From IMG/VR virus record IMGVR_UViG_3300036790_000194, positions 1-62,329 of that record: a DNA stretch of 62,329 bases, one strand, 5' to 3'. The DNA comes from a virus. A program made the translations under genes and the position numbers. Below, one piece after another: positions 48,734 to 56,314 of the stretch (position 1 is its first letter; each line of letters starts with the position of its first letter). Below the pieces are notes generated by a model. The model ran no database searches. It saw only the letters and a program-made list of their open reading frames with translations, and was not told where the DNA came from.

Positions 48734-50287
48734 ATGCGAATTTTGGAAATGCGTTCGGAGAATTTCAAGCGCCTGTCCGTCGTGCAAATCACGCCGGACG
48801 GCAACCTGATACAGGTCTGCGGGCCAAATACTGCCGGGAAAAGTAGCGTGCTTGATTCCATCTGGGCGGCACTTGGCGGCAAGGATGCTGCACCAGATCA
48901 GCCGATCCGCAAAGGCAAAAACGCGGCACGCATCGAACTGAAACTCGGCAATGGTAGCGATGTCGCGCTGATCGTCGAACGCACCATAACGGCCAAGGGC
49001 AACTATGTCACCGTGCGCGGCGCGGACGGCGGCAAATACGACAAGCCGCAAAAGGTGCTGGACGATCTCATGGGGCTGATTGGCTTCGATCCGCTCGCGT
49101 TCATGCGCCTCAAGCCTGCCGAGCAATTCGAAATGCTGCGCGGCACCGTGAAGATGGACATTGACATTGACGCGCTCGACCGCAAGCGCGCGACGGTTTA
49201 CGAGGATCGCACGGGCGTCAATCGCGACCTCGCATCTGCCAAGGCGCGCTCGACGGCAATTGTAGTGCCCGACGATCTGCCGGACGAGCAGCCTGACATC
49301 GCGGCGATCACGGATAGGCTGGCCGGCATCGACGAGTTCAACACGGCAATTCGCGCGAAGATGTCCTATAGGTACCGCGCAACGCTGAGTTTGACGCAGG
49401 CGACCGACCGCGAGGCGTCGGCCTTGCGCGAACTGGAAGATGCGCGCCGCCACGCGGAGAACTGTCAGGGAGAAAGAATTGCGGCAGAGCTTGCGCTTGA
49501 AGAAGCGCAGCGCGTCGCGGATCATGCCGGTGAGCTTCAGGACGTTGCCGCCATCCGCGCCGAACTCGACGCCGCGAACAGGCTTACCGAGGGCTTCCGC
49601 CGCCAGCAAACCAAGATTGCTGCGGAAGCGGAAGTCACAACACTGACGCGTCGGTCCACTGAAAAGACGGCTGAGATTGAAGCGCTGGACGCGACCAAAG
49701 CGAAAGCGCTCGCGGAAGCGAAGATGCCCATCGAGGGCCTCAGCTTTGAAGATGGCACCGTGATATTCGGCGGCCTACCACTGGCGCAGGCAAGCTCGGC
49801 GCAGCAATTGCGTGTCTCTGCGGCCATCGGTGCGGCGCTCAATCCGAAACTGCGCGTGATCCTGGCGCGCGACGGGTCATTGCTCGACAGCAAGTCGCTA
49901 CAAGCGCTCGCGGCGTTCGCCGATGAAAACGACATGCAAATTTGGTTGGAGGTTGTGAATGAATCCGGCCAAGTCGGAATCGTCATGGAAGACGGTCACG
50001 TCAAGGGCCAAGAGGCGCTTGTTGCCGAGCATGAAAAGGCAGATGCGGAGAAGGTTGCGGAGCCGGATGCGCCCGCACCAACGCCAGAGCCCGGCAGCGA
50101 CGCGGAGAAGCGCGCACGCTCCTATCTCGACGCAATGATCAAGCAATTGGCGAACCGCAAATCGCAGGCCGAGTGCGAGGGCGACAATGCAGCGGTGAAG
50201 GTGAAGCTTGCGCGCTTCCCCGATCTCGTCCGCGCCGAATGGGCACCGGCATATCTGGCGCGCATGAAAGCGTTGGCGGGGAAATGA
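48734..50287 (+). CDS. SMC/RecF-like ATPase
   Basis: 517 residues. Walker A is GPNTAGKS at 30-37, followed by SVLDSIWAALGGKDAAPDQPIRKGK as in RecF/SbcC-like ATPases. A coiled-coil centre (LTQATDREASALRELEDARRHAENC, IRAELDAANRLTEGFRRQQ), then the ABC-type C-terminal lobe: QASSAQQLRVSAAIG, and a Walker B-like LRVILARDGSLLDS. The protein probably bridges DNA ends in recombination or replication, next to the RecE/Sak4 genes. Confidence 0.75.
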   Translation: MRILEMRSENFKRLSVVQITPDGNLIQVCGPNTAGKSSVLDSIWAALGGKDAAPDQPIRKGKNAARIELKLGNGSDVALIVERTITAKGNYVTVRGADGGKYDKPQKVLDDLMGLIGFDPLAFMRLKPAEQFEMLRGTVKMDIDIDALDRKRATVYEDRTGVNRDLASAKARSTAIVVPDDLPDEQPDIAAITDRLAGIDEFNTAIRAKMSYRYRATLSLTQATDREASALRELEDARRHAENCQGERIAAELALEEAQRVADHAGELQDVAAIRAELDAANRLTEGFRRQQTKIAAEAEVTTLTRRSTEKTAEIEALDATKAKALAEAKMPIEGLSFEDGTVIFGGLPLAQASSAQQLRVSAAIGAALNPKLRVILARDGSLLDSKSLQALAAFADENDMQIWLEVVNESGQVGIVMEDGHVKGQEALVAEHEKADAEKVAEPDAPAPTPEPGSDAEKRARSYLDAMIKQLANRKSQAECEGDNAAVKVKLARFPDLVRAEWAPAYLARMKALAGK

Positions 50288-50655
50288 GCGGCACGGATAG
50301 AATTGTTAAACGCCTTCGCGCCAAAGCGACTGAAATAGCGAAAGCCGTCGCGCGCACGGAGGGTGAGGGGGAATACACGGAAATAGAACTTATGCGCGAA
50401 GCCGCTGATGTAATCGAGCGCGGATGCGTGGAATGGCGCGATATCTCAACCGTTCCGAAGCACACCGGCAAAGGCGATGTTCCTGCAAAGTATATCGTCC
50501 TTTTACACGATCCAGACAACAGCGCTATGAATCGCGTCCAAGTCGGCTTTTGGAACAACCGCTGTAATTACTGGCAAACTCTTTTCGACAATGAGGAATT
50601 GATGTGCCCGACACACTGGGCACCATGGATCAGGGCACCGAAGGATATGCTATGA
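50284..50655 (+). CDS. Hypothetical protein (DUF551-like C-terminus)
   Basis: 123 residues from ATG 50284, overlapping the previous stop. After a helix (VKRLRAKATEIAKAVARTE), WRDISTVPKHTGKGDVPAKYIVLLHDPDNSAMNRVQVGFWNNRCNYW and PTHWAPWIRAP resemble small phage DUF551-type domains (P-T-H-W ending). Function unknown. Confidence 0.6.
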   Translation: MSGTDRIVKRLRAKATEIAKAVARTEGEGEYTEIELMREAADVIERGCVEWRDISTVPKHTGKGDVPAKYIVLLHDPDNSAMNRVQVGFWNNRCNYWQTLFDNEELMCPTHWAPWIRAPKDML

Positions 50656-50810
50656 CCGACAACATCATCACCGAGCTCGTCTTCCCTCCCATCCCCGACC
50701 GCTCGCATGATTGGTGCGCCTATCGCGATCCAGAAGGGCGCATAGGCTGGGGGCGGACGGAAGATGATGCGATCAAAGCCTTGTTGATGCAGGAGGAAGA
50801 AGATGAGTAG
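50652..50810 (+). CDS. Small hypothetical protein
   Basis: 52 residues from ATG 50652 (ATGA). RSHDWCAYRDPEGRIGWGRTEDDAIKALLMQEE has a turn-strand-helix look seen in small phage proteins. Unknown. Confidence 0.5.
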   Translation: MTDNIITELVFPPIPDRSHDWCAYRDPEGRIGWGRTEDDAIKALLMQEEEDE

Positions 50811-51105
50811 CGCGAAGGTTGCGGCGGCTATAGAGCAGGTCGGCATAAATTTGAACTCCGAAGTTGAGCGCGTCGTTGGCGTGGTCAACAAATTGAAAGC
50901 CGAGAACGAAGAATTGCGCGACGCGAATGCGACGCTCCGAGCCAATCGCTCCGAACTCGAATGGCTCCGCGAGCGGCTCTCTGACTGGGATAACATCTCT
51001 GTCAATTTGGCACGCGAGGCCGGTCGCATATCGCAATTGCAGGACCTGGCCGCGCGCGAATGTGCGAAGGTGCGGGCGCGGATTGATATGCTGGAGCAAG
51101 GGTGA
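50803..51105 (+). CDS. Coiled-coil protein
   Basis: 100 residues, almost entirely coiled coil (VERVVGVVNKLKAENEELRDANATLRANRSELEWLRERL). Possibly a regulator of membrane or replication proteins; unknown. Confidence 0.5.
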   Translation: MSSAKVAAAIEQVGINLNSEVERVVGVVNKLKAENEELRDANATLRANRSELEWLRERLSDWDNISVNLAREAGRISQLQDLAARECAKVRARIDMLEQG

Positions 51106-51107
51106 AC

Positions 51108-51314
51108 ATGGCGACGCTTACAGAGGCCGAGGAATTCAACGATACTCACGGAACGCTGGAAGGCTTCACGGCAAGGGAATGGCGCGCCGTTATTAAGCTG
51201 GCGATGGTTATTTGTGAGGTTCAAGATTGCGTTGGAGAGTATGTGCACGGACCGTGCGAGGATCACTTTGGTGCCGCGACTCAATTCTTCTTTGAAGAGA
51301 AACGCCGAGGATAA
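51108..51314 (+). CDS. Small hypothetical protein
   Basis: 68 residues from ATG 51108 (GTG 51102 also possible). EFNDTHGTLEGFTAREWRAVIKLAMVICEV, C-terminus with HGPCEDHFG. Unknown. Confidence 0.5.
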   Translation: MATLTEAEEFNDTHGTLEGFTAREWRAVIKLAMVICEVQDCVGEYVHGPCEDHFGAATQFFFEEKRRG

Positions 51315-51315
51315 T

Positions 51316-52254
51316 ATGGCCACGACAACTCACAAATACCTTTTAGTCGACACGGAAACCACCGGCCTCTTTCGGTACGATCAGCCCGCAGACGCCGAAG
51401 GTCAGCCGCGAATGGCGCAGCTTGCCATGCTGTACCTCAATGAGAATTTCGAGGTCTGGGGCATTGAGAACATGCTCATACGGCCATATGGCTGGAAGAT
51501 GAGCGATGAGGCGGCGAAGATTCACGGTCTGACGCAAGAAATTCTCATGGAGCGCGGATATCCGATTGCCGATGCACTCAGGGCCTTCAATGGCGCACTC
51601 GACGATGGCCGCATCATCGTCGGCTACAATGTCTCCTACGATCTGAAAGTGCTGCGCGGTGAATTGCGCCGCGCCGGTCTGCCAGACCGCTTCGAGACAA
51701 CGCAGTCCGTCGATTGCATGCGAAAACTCACGCCCGTTTGCAAAATCGCCAAGGCGAGCGGGAAGGGCTATAAATGGCCCAAGCTCACGGAAGCCTACAA
51801 ACACGTCACCGGCAAGGAATTGATCGGCGCGCACGGGGCACTTGAAGACACCCACGCCTGCCGCGAGGTCTTCAAGTGGATGGTGGCGGAGAAGATGTTT
51901 ACGGAGGCGGCTATTTCCGACTTCGAAGAATCGGTCCGCCAGAATTCGCAAGAAACTCATGAAGTGGCATGGCGGAGAATTTCGGAAGGTGCCGACGATT
52001 TACGATACGCCGAACGCTATATACATTCATCCGGCCATGCGCGCAGAATTCGAGGCTGCGGTAGCGCGGGAGATCATATCGTGAAACTCACCCACATCGC
52101 CATCTGGACGATCTACTGGTCCGCCGTCGCCGCTGGCATGTTGCTTCTAGTGTGGGGCGCGAAGGTTGCGATCAAGAATGTGGCCGAACGGTATCGCGAC
52201 CCGCTTGGCAGGTTTGAGTATGGCGAGCGGCATTCGGATTTCGACGGAGAGTGA
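51316..52254 (+). CDS. DEDDh 3'-5' exonuclease with read-through C-terminus
   Basis: The catalytic part (about 205 residues) has all DEDD motifs: LLVDTETTGLF (D12, E14), GYNVSYDLKVLRGEL (D), and GAHGALEDTHACREVF (H and D). It resembles DnaQ/ExoX proteins. The frame then continues without a stop through the region of a small overlapping gene (51959-52084), where the translation is meaningless, and joins a separate-looking TM protein that has its own GTG and GGGAG at 52081. The original stop was probably lost. The product is 312 residues if read through. Confidence 0.7.
   Translation: MATTTHKYLLVDTETTGLFRYDQPADAEGQPRMAQLAMLYLNENFEVWGIENMLIRPYGWKMSDEAAKIHGLTQEILMERGYPIADALRAFNGALDDGRIIVGYNVSYDLKVLRGELRRAGLPDRFETTQSVDCMRKLTPVCKIAKASGKGYKWPKLTEAYKHVTGKELIGAHGALEDTHACREVFKWMVAEKMFTEAAISDFEESVRQNSQETHEVAWRRISEGADDLRYAERYIHSSGHARRIRGCGSAGDHIVKLTHIAIWTIYWSAVAAGMLLLVWGAKVAIKNVAERYRDPLGRFEYGERHSDFDGE
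51959..52084 (+). CDS. Small hypothetical protein overlapping exonuclease
   Basis: 41 residues from ATG 51959 in another frame: MKWHGGEFRKVPTIYDTPNA then IYIHPAMRAEFEAAVAREIIS. It reads much better than the exonuclease frame over the same stretch, and its TGA overlaps the GTG of the next gene (GTGA). Unknown function. Confidence 0.5.
   Translation: MKWHGGEFRKVPTIYDTPNAIYIHPAMRAEFEAAVAREIIS
52081..52254 (+). CDS. Small one-pass membrane protein
   Basis: 57 residues from GTG 52081 with GGGAG upstream; TM segment HIAIWTIYWSAVAAGMLLLVWGAKVAI and a charged C-terminus (VAERYRDPLGRFEYGE). In frame with the exonuclease, so it can also be made as the exonuclease's tail. Function unknown. Confidence 0.5.
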   Translation: MKLTHIAIWTIYWSAVAAGMLLLVWGAKVAIKNVAERYRDPLGRFEYGERHSDFDGE

Positions 52255-52255
52255 G

Positions 52256-52621
52256 ATGTGGCCTTTCAAGCGTAAAGCGAAAGAACCGATTCTGTTGCTG
52301 TCGCCGCGCCCCGACGCCGATCTGTACGAGATTGGCGGTGGCTGGAGCGATAGGATTAGTTGGTGGTCGGAAAATCAACTCACTCGCGTCTATGGACACA
52401 AAACACCAAAGCCGCGCGCAGGCGACGTACTGACGTGCGAAATGAAGTCCGGCAAGACGGGCGTGTGGATTTTTCAGAGCATTGAGCATTGCAACGATCC
52501 GCCGGATATGTTTTTCGCTGACGTGAATCCAATCGGCTACACTGACGAAATTGCCTTTTCGCTTCCCACGCCCCCGCAAAGTCCATTCGCCGAAGCTTTC
52601 CAATTGGCACGGAGGCTCTGA
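52256..52621 (+). CDS. Small hypothetical protein
   Basis: 121 residues from ATG 52256 (MWPFKRKAKEPILLL). Beta-rich: DRISWWSENQLTRVYGHKTPKPRAGDVLTCEMKSGKTGVWIFQSIEH. The alternating charged strands and the GDxLxC element suggest a small OB/SH3-like fold. Unknown. Confidence 0.5.
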   Translation: MWPFKRKAKEPILLLSPRPDADLYEIGGGWSDRISWWSENQLTRVYGHKTPKPRAGDVLTCEMKSGKTGVWIFQSIEHCNDPPDMFFADVNPIGYTDEIAFSLPTPPQSPFAEAFQLARRL

Positions 52622-52791
52622 TGATCCCCGTCTCCCACCTCCCATGGCACTCAACGCGCGTAGACATAGTACCGCTGCGTTTTCTGCCCAACGCTCCGGT
52701 GATGAGTGCCGAGCATCAGGCGTGGAAAGCGGCTGAACTGAACTCGCGCCGTCAGGTCGAGGCGCGGGATTATGAGATTGGAATGCGGTGA
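52621..52791 (+). CDS. Small hypothetical protein
   Basis: 56 residues: MIPVSHLPWHSTRVDIVPLRF, then MSAEHQAWKAAELNSRRQV. Shares its first base with the previous stop. Unknown. Confidence 0.45.
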   Translation: MIPVSHLPWHSTRVDIVPLRFLPNAPVMSAEHQAWKAAELNSRRQVEARDYEIGMR

Positions 52792-52898
52792 TGAAAGCGC
52801 TCTTTGAAATCATCCTCTTCGCAATCATCGTGCTTGGTGCGTTCGGTTGTTTCATCTTCACCGCCAATCCGGGGAATGGGAGATGGTTTAATGATTGA
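52791..52898 (+). CDS. Tiny membrane peptide
   Basis: 35 residues (MKALFEIILFAIIVLGAFGC then FIFTANPGNGRW), a single TM helix; starts on the stop of the previous gene. Possibly a small holin-like or regulatory peptide, unproven. Confidence 0.45.
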   Translation: MKALFEIILFAIIVLGAFGCFIFTANPGNGRWFND

Positions 52899-53247
52899 GC
52901 GCGGGAAGACGAGGTGTGACCAGTGCGCCGCGATGGACGGATTCCATCGCTTCTTCTTCGTCATGGGAATCCTCGCTGTGTCATTTCTTTGGCGATTGTG
53001 CTCTATTCGACATAAAAACCGAAATGATCTATTCTCTCGACTCGCTCGAAATATTATTGCGAGCGGGAAGGGGTGGCTAGTATGGGCGGTTTTCGGAATA
53101 GGTTTTCCTATCTCGGCATCCTTTGGCGCGAAGGTGTTTGGGGAAGGTGGATCGGCGGCGCGTATTTCCTCCTCGCGTTGTACGTCTTTATTCGCGACGA
53201 CTTTTGGCTCCCCACGGATACCAGCAAGTGGTGGATCATCAGCATGA
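52891..53247 (+). CDS. Possible small membrane protein, uncertain 3' end
   Basis: 118 residues from ATG 52891. The first 60 residues are plausible (IERGKTRCDQCAAMDGFHRFFFVMGILAVSFLW with CxxC and a TM), but the last 50 overlap the next gene and look non-coding. A frameshift near 53080 could link it to the next gene; alternatively it is short-lived or not expressed. Confidence 0.35.
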   Translation: MIERGKTRCDQCAAMDGFHRFFFVMGILAVSFLWRLCSIRHKNRNDLFSRLARNIIASGKGWLVWAVFGIGFPISASFGAKVFGEGGSAARISSSRCTSLFATTFGSPRIPASGGSSA

Positions 53248-53810
53248 TCCCACACCTATCGCTTTCTTGGTGGTTGTTCGGGGCCGCGCTAATTCTGTGC
53301 TTCTGGATTTTTGAAGCGTCTTTCAGGCTTTATGCGAAGGCGAAGTCAGAAATTGCGAACCGATCACCAGAAAATGCTTTGAGGTTGACTTTTGATGTTG
53401 CTGACAGTCGATGCTTGCGGGCCGCCGAAACGCGATATTCAGATGAGCCAAGCGGTGAGTTTTATTCGATTCTAGTTCAAAACCGCAGCGGGAAAAGCAT
53501 CTCTAATATCAGCATTAGGGGGCTTCCTAGCTGGTTCACCTCAACAATTCTGGCTATGGCAGCGACCGGGCGAAGCACCCGTCGCCAAGCTACGGTGGTG
53601 CTCCGCGATATTGCGGAACTCGATCCAGACGCGACGGATGTTGTAGAGCTTTTCGGGCTTAGTTATTCGCCAGAGTCTAGAAACTCGGAACATATCTTAA
53701 ACAATGTGCAAACCTTCACTCTGGAGGGTCGCGCAAGACACACCAAGACCGTTTCTCTCACATTAGAATACGATCCCAAGTCGCGGCCCATGCTAAGGGT
53801 CGCCTCATGA
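53082..53810 (+). CDS. Membrane protein with cytoplasmic beta domain
   Basis: 242 residues from ATG 53082. Two TM segments (WIGGAYFLLALYVFIRDDFW and LSWWLFGAALILCFWIFEASF) and a C-terminal 150-residue domain (LRLTFDVADSRCLRAAETRYS, SILVQNRSGKSISNISIRGLPSWF, VVELFGLSYSPE) resembling Ig-like or beta-sandwich domains. The last gene of the rightward operon. Unknown role. Confidence 0.5.
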   Translation: MGGFRNRFSYLGILWREGVWGRWIGGAYFLLALYVFIRDDFWLPTDTSKWWIISMIPHLSLSWWLFGAALILCFWIFEASFRLYAKAKSEIANRSPENALRLTFDVADSRCLRAAETRYSDEPSGEFYSILVQNRSGKSISNISIRGLPSWFTSTILAMAATGRSTRRQATVVLRDIAELDPDATDVVELFGLSYSPESRNSEHILNNVQTFTLEGRARHTKTVSLTLEYDPKSRPMLRVAS

Positions 53811-53812
53811 AA

Positions 53813-54730
53813 TTAGAGGCCGCTAACTGCTGTCCCGAAAATGTCCGCGTTGTTGCGGTTGTTGTAGCGGAACTCAAATTCCGCGACATACAATGGAAGA
53901 TATTTGCGACTGACTTTGTGGTAGGTGCCCATGATGCCGCGTTTCATAATCGACCAGAATCCTTCAATCGTGTTGGTGTGGATCGCACCGACAACGTAGT
54001 TCTTTGCCTGATGACGGACGGCGAAGTGCGGGTAATCAGGCGACAGGTGCCGATAGCCGGAATGCTCATCGGTATTGAGCAAGCTAACGTCCGTCGAAAC
54101 GACCTCGCGAACGAAACCTTCGAGAGTTTCCGTCTGAGTGTTTTCGATCACGCGGGCGACTACGTTGCCTTTGCGTTGTGCCGCGCCGATCACGATGGTT
54201 TTGTCAGAACCTTTGCCGCCCTGTCCGGGACTGGTGCTGCGCTTGTCGAAATGCCGGTTTTTGTCTTTGCCGCCGATGTAGGTTTCGTCCACTTCCACAA
54301 TGCCCATGAGCTTGCGGAACTTTTGGTCGGCCAGCCCGGCGCGAACGCGATGGCACATATGCCAAGCCGTGCGGTAAGAGCCGAAACCCATCGTGCGGTA
54401 AATCTGATGTGCCGAAACGCCTTTCTTGCTCGTAAGCATGGTGTGGATCACGCGAAACCACATCCGCAAGCCAACATTCGTGTTCTCAAAGATCGTGCCG
54501 ACCAGCACAGAGAAACGGTAGCCCGCCGATCCGCCCGGAGCGCAAGCCGTGCACTGCCAGTGGAACGGGCGCGAGGGCAGCTCATAGGGGCCTTCAACGC
54601 CGCAACGCGGACAATGAACCACGGTCGGCCAGCGATGCTTCGCCAGATACGCCATGCAGGCGTCATCCGTGGGGAACGCCGCTTCCCACTGGGGGACCGT
54701 CATCTGATGAATGCGTTTGCTCGTACCCAT
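53813..54730 (-). CDS. ISXO2/IS1595-type DDE transposase
   Basis: 305 residues. N-terminal zinc finger C40, C43, C60, C63 (VVHCPRCGVEGPY with WQCTACAPGG); DDE triad: D148 in EVDETYIGG, D221 in LNTDEHSGY, E256 in HTNTIEGFWSIMKRGIMG. This matches the ISXO2-like/IS1595 family. No clear terminal inverted repeats flank it, so it may be a stranded transposase or a domesticated gene. It faces the opposite way to the early operon, ending 3 bases from its last stop. Confidence 0.85.
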   Translation of the reverse strand: MGTSKRIHQMTVPQWEAAFPTDDACMAYLAKHRWPTVVHCPRCGVEGPYELPSRPFHWQCTACAPGGSAGYRFSVLVGTIFENTNVGLRMWFRVIHTMLTSKKGVSAHQIYRTMGFGSYRTAWHMCHRVRAGLADQKFRKLMGIVEVDETYIGGKDKNRHFDKRSTSPGQGGKGSDKTIVIGAAQRKGNVVARVIENTQTETLEGFVREVVSTDVSLLNTDEHSGYRHLSPDYPHFAVRHQAKNYVVGAIHTNTIEGFWSIMKRGIMGTYHKVSRKYLPLYVAEFEFRYNNRNNADIFGTAVSGL

Positions 54731-54754
54731 GGCCGTTTCCTCTTGAACGACCCA

Positions 54755-54783
54755 TATATAGCCAAAGGAAAATCTTATGTCAA
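54755..54783 (-). promoter_or_regulatory. Sigma70-type promoter of the transposase
   Basis: On the minus strand TTGACA (complement 54778-54783), a 17-base spacer and TATATA (complement 54755-54760): consensus-like. It lies 25 bases before the transposase ATG. Confidence 0.75.
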
Positions 54784-54850
54784 GTAGTGCACAATCGCCA
54801 TTTCTTTCCGGCGCATCTCTTGTGGGCTTGATCGCATTTATAGCAACACT

Positions 54851-54946
54851 ATGAGCGATTCAGTTGCGTGCGCCATCTGCGGGAAGGCGGCCCGGACAAT
54901 GGATTCCGCGAAGGGGCCAAAGGCCGTCAACGTGCGGCCCGTTTGA
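54851..54946 (+). CDS. Tiny ORF with CxxC motif upstream of Fic gene
   Basis: 31 residues: MSDSVACAICGKAARTM then DSAKGPKAVNV. It ends 11 bases before the Fic GTG. It could be a leader or a remnant of a zinc protein. Uncertain. Confidence 0.35.
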   Translation: MSDSVACAICGKAARTMDSAKGPKAVNVRPV

Positions 54947-54957
54947 CGGGTGCCCCA

Positions 54958-55419
54958 GTGAGCAATCTTACCGAGTTTATCCGCGAATCGAACAGGATCG
55001 AAGGTATTCTGCGCGATCCGACGAAGGCAGAGATGGTTGCCTCGGAATCCCTCCTTGGCGCCGTGGCAGTTACCATTGCCGATCTGAGCGCCTTTCAGAG
55101 AATTGTCGCGCCAGATAAGCCCCTGCGCAGCAAGCCCGGCATGAACGTCCGTGTGGGAACGCACATCGCGCCGTATGGCGGGGCGAAAATTCAGACTGAA
55201 CTAGCTGCGATTTGTATGCGCGCGAATGACGGCGACGGCCCATGGCTGCTTCATGTCGATTTCGAAACCCTCCATCCGTTCATGGACGGGAACGGACGAA
55301 CTGGACGCATTCTCTGGCTGTGGGCAATGAAACGGCATGGTGAATTGACGCGCGCGCTTGATCTGGGTTTTTTGCACTCGTTCTATTACCAGACGCTTGG
55401 CCTTGCGACCCGTACATGA
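54958..55419 (+). CDS. Fic-domain protein with N-terminal inhibitory motif
   Basis: 153 residues from GTG 54958 (an in-frame ATG at 54868 overlaps the small ORF). The Fic motif HPFMDGNGRTGRILW is complete (H, the D/E-GNGR and second R), so AMP transfer is possible. The first helix TEFIRESNRIEGIL contains SxxxEG, the inhibitory motif of class II Fic proteins, implying autoinhibition by the glutamate. The protein is short; it may modify a host target, or be a toxin-type component. No antitoxin beside it is clear. Confidence 0.75.
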   Translation: MSNLTEFIRESNRIEGILRDPTKAEMVASESLLGAVAVTIADLSAFQRIVAPDKPLRSKPGMNVRVGTHIAPYGGAKIQTELAAICMRANDGDGPWLLHVDFETLHPFMDGNGRTGRILWLWAMKRHGELTRALDLGFLHSFYYQTLGLATRT

Positions 55420-55550
55420 ACCGCCCCTACACCCTCATCGCCTTCGTCGCCCTTGCCGCTGCTGTGGCTGGGTGGTTTTGGGCGTCCACGATCACGCACT
55501 TTCCGCCAGCGCCGGCGCAAGAAAAAAGCGCGGCCTTTCGACCGCGCTAG
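55416..55550 (+). CDS. Small signal-anchored peptide
   Basis: 44 residues: MNRPYTLIAFVALAAAVAGW then FWASTITHFPPAPAQEKSA. ATGA overlap with the Fic gene. A signal-anchor or leader, with its 3' part inside the terminator hairpin. Possibly a co-acting secreted peptide; unknown. Confidence 0.45.
   Translation: MNRPYTLIAFVALAAAVAGWFWASTITHFPPAPAQEKSAAFRPR
55522..55548 (-). terminator. Rho-independent terminator of the late/lysis operon
   Basis: On the minus strand AGCGCGG - loop TCGAAAGG - CCGCGCT is followed by TTTTTT (complement of 55522-55527): a 7-bp GC stem with U-run. It follows the last late gene (stop at 55568) and lies inside the 3' end of the opposing 44-residue ORF. Confidence 0.8.
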
Positions 55551-55567
55551 TTGGGTGGGCGAAAAGC

Positions 55568-55996
55568 TTACGAGAATGTCAGCGTCCCGGCAGTATCTTC
55601 GGCAACCTTGACGGTCACTGTGCCGGTCGCGGTGATGGTATTCGTGCCAGGCTGAGGGTCGCCCTCCGCCGTCGCCGTCACCGTCGCATCGCCGGCGGCA
55701 ACGCCCGTGATAACGCAGGTGAGGCCGTCCGTGGCGGGCGCAAGCGTCACCAAGCCGTCAGGCGTGGCCGCCCATGCCGGTACGCTGTAGATGGGATCGC
55801 TGGCCCCGGAATTGTCGGTATAGGCCACAGTTGCGGTTGTGGTGGCCCCAATGTTGATGGATTTGCTCATCGGCGAGACTCCTGTAAGCCCAAATACGAG
55901 GATGCTGGTCCGGCGCTTGGGCTTACGACGGACGCATGTAAGCTCGCGGAGCATTTCAAGGGCCTCGTCCAGCTTTCGCTTGATGTCGCGGTCCAT
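55568..55996 (-). CDS. Ig-like (BIG_2-type) phage protein with two possible starts
   Basis: The full frame from ATG 55996 (142 residues) starts with a helical basic leader (MDRDIKRKLDEALEMLREL then VRRKPKRRTSILVFGL). A second ATG at 55870 with AGGAG eight bases upstream gives 100 residues covering only the Ig-like domain (SINIGATTTATVAYTDNSG, TCVITGVAAGDATVTATAEGDP). Both products may be made. Such domains often decorate phage heads or tails and bind carbohydrates. Confidence 0.55.
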   Translation of the reverse strand: MDRDIKRKLDEALEMLRELTCVRRKPKRRTSILVFGLTGVSPMSKSINIGATTTATVAYTDNSGASDPIYSVPAWAATPDGLVTLAPATDGLTCVITGVAAGDATVTATAEGDPQPGTNTITATGTVTVKVAEDTAGTLTFS

Positions 55997-56056
55997 TGAT
56001 CGTGCCTTTTTGGAGCGGTGTCGTTGTAACGCGCGAGCGGGGCGGATGGAAGCGGA

Positions 56057-56314
56057 TTAGTGGTCGGTAGTGGGCGCGGGCGGGCAGTTGGCGGCGACTT
56101 TCAGGTTATGTGCCACCAGCCAAATCTTCTCCCCGCGCGTCCAGCGGCTACTGTAACCGTCATCCGGGTAAAACTGCATCTCCCACCCGCACGCGCTGGG
56201 CACCGTGACGTTGACCACGGGCGGCGGCTGTTGGGTGGAGGGGCCAATCTGAATGAGAGGCATGGTTCCGCAAGCGGTGAGAGTGAGGCAGGCGATGACA
56301 ATGGCGGCCTTCAT
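56057..56314 (-). CDS. Small lipoprotein (o-spanin-like)
   Basis: 85 residues. MKAAIVIACLTLTACG is a lipoprotein signal with the lipobox LTAC. The mature part is Pro-rich (STQQPPPVVNVTVP) and about 65 residues, as expected of an Rz1-type outer spanin that helps disrupt the outer membrane. A matching inner spanin could be one of the membrane/coiled-coil genes upstream (e.g. 57296-57634). Confidence 0.55.
   Translation of the reverse strand: MKAAIVIACLTLTACGTMPLIQIGPSTQQPPPVVNVTVPSACGWEMQFYPDDGYSSRWTRGEKIWLVAHNLKVAANCPPAPTTDH

Noticed and set aside
48599-49609. 336-codon minus-strand frame antisense to the SMC-like gene
   Set aside because: Shadow frame in a rightward operon; no start signals.
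53807-54787. 326-codon plus-strand frame antisense to the transposase
   Set aside because: The minus-strand translation has a full DDE set and promoter; the plus-strand frame has neither.
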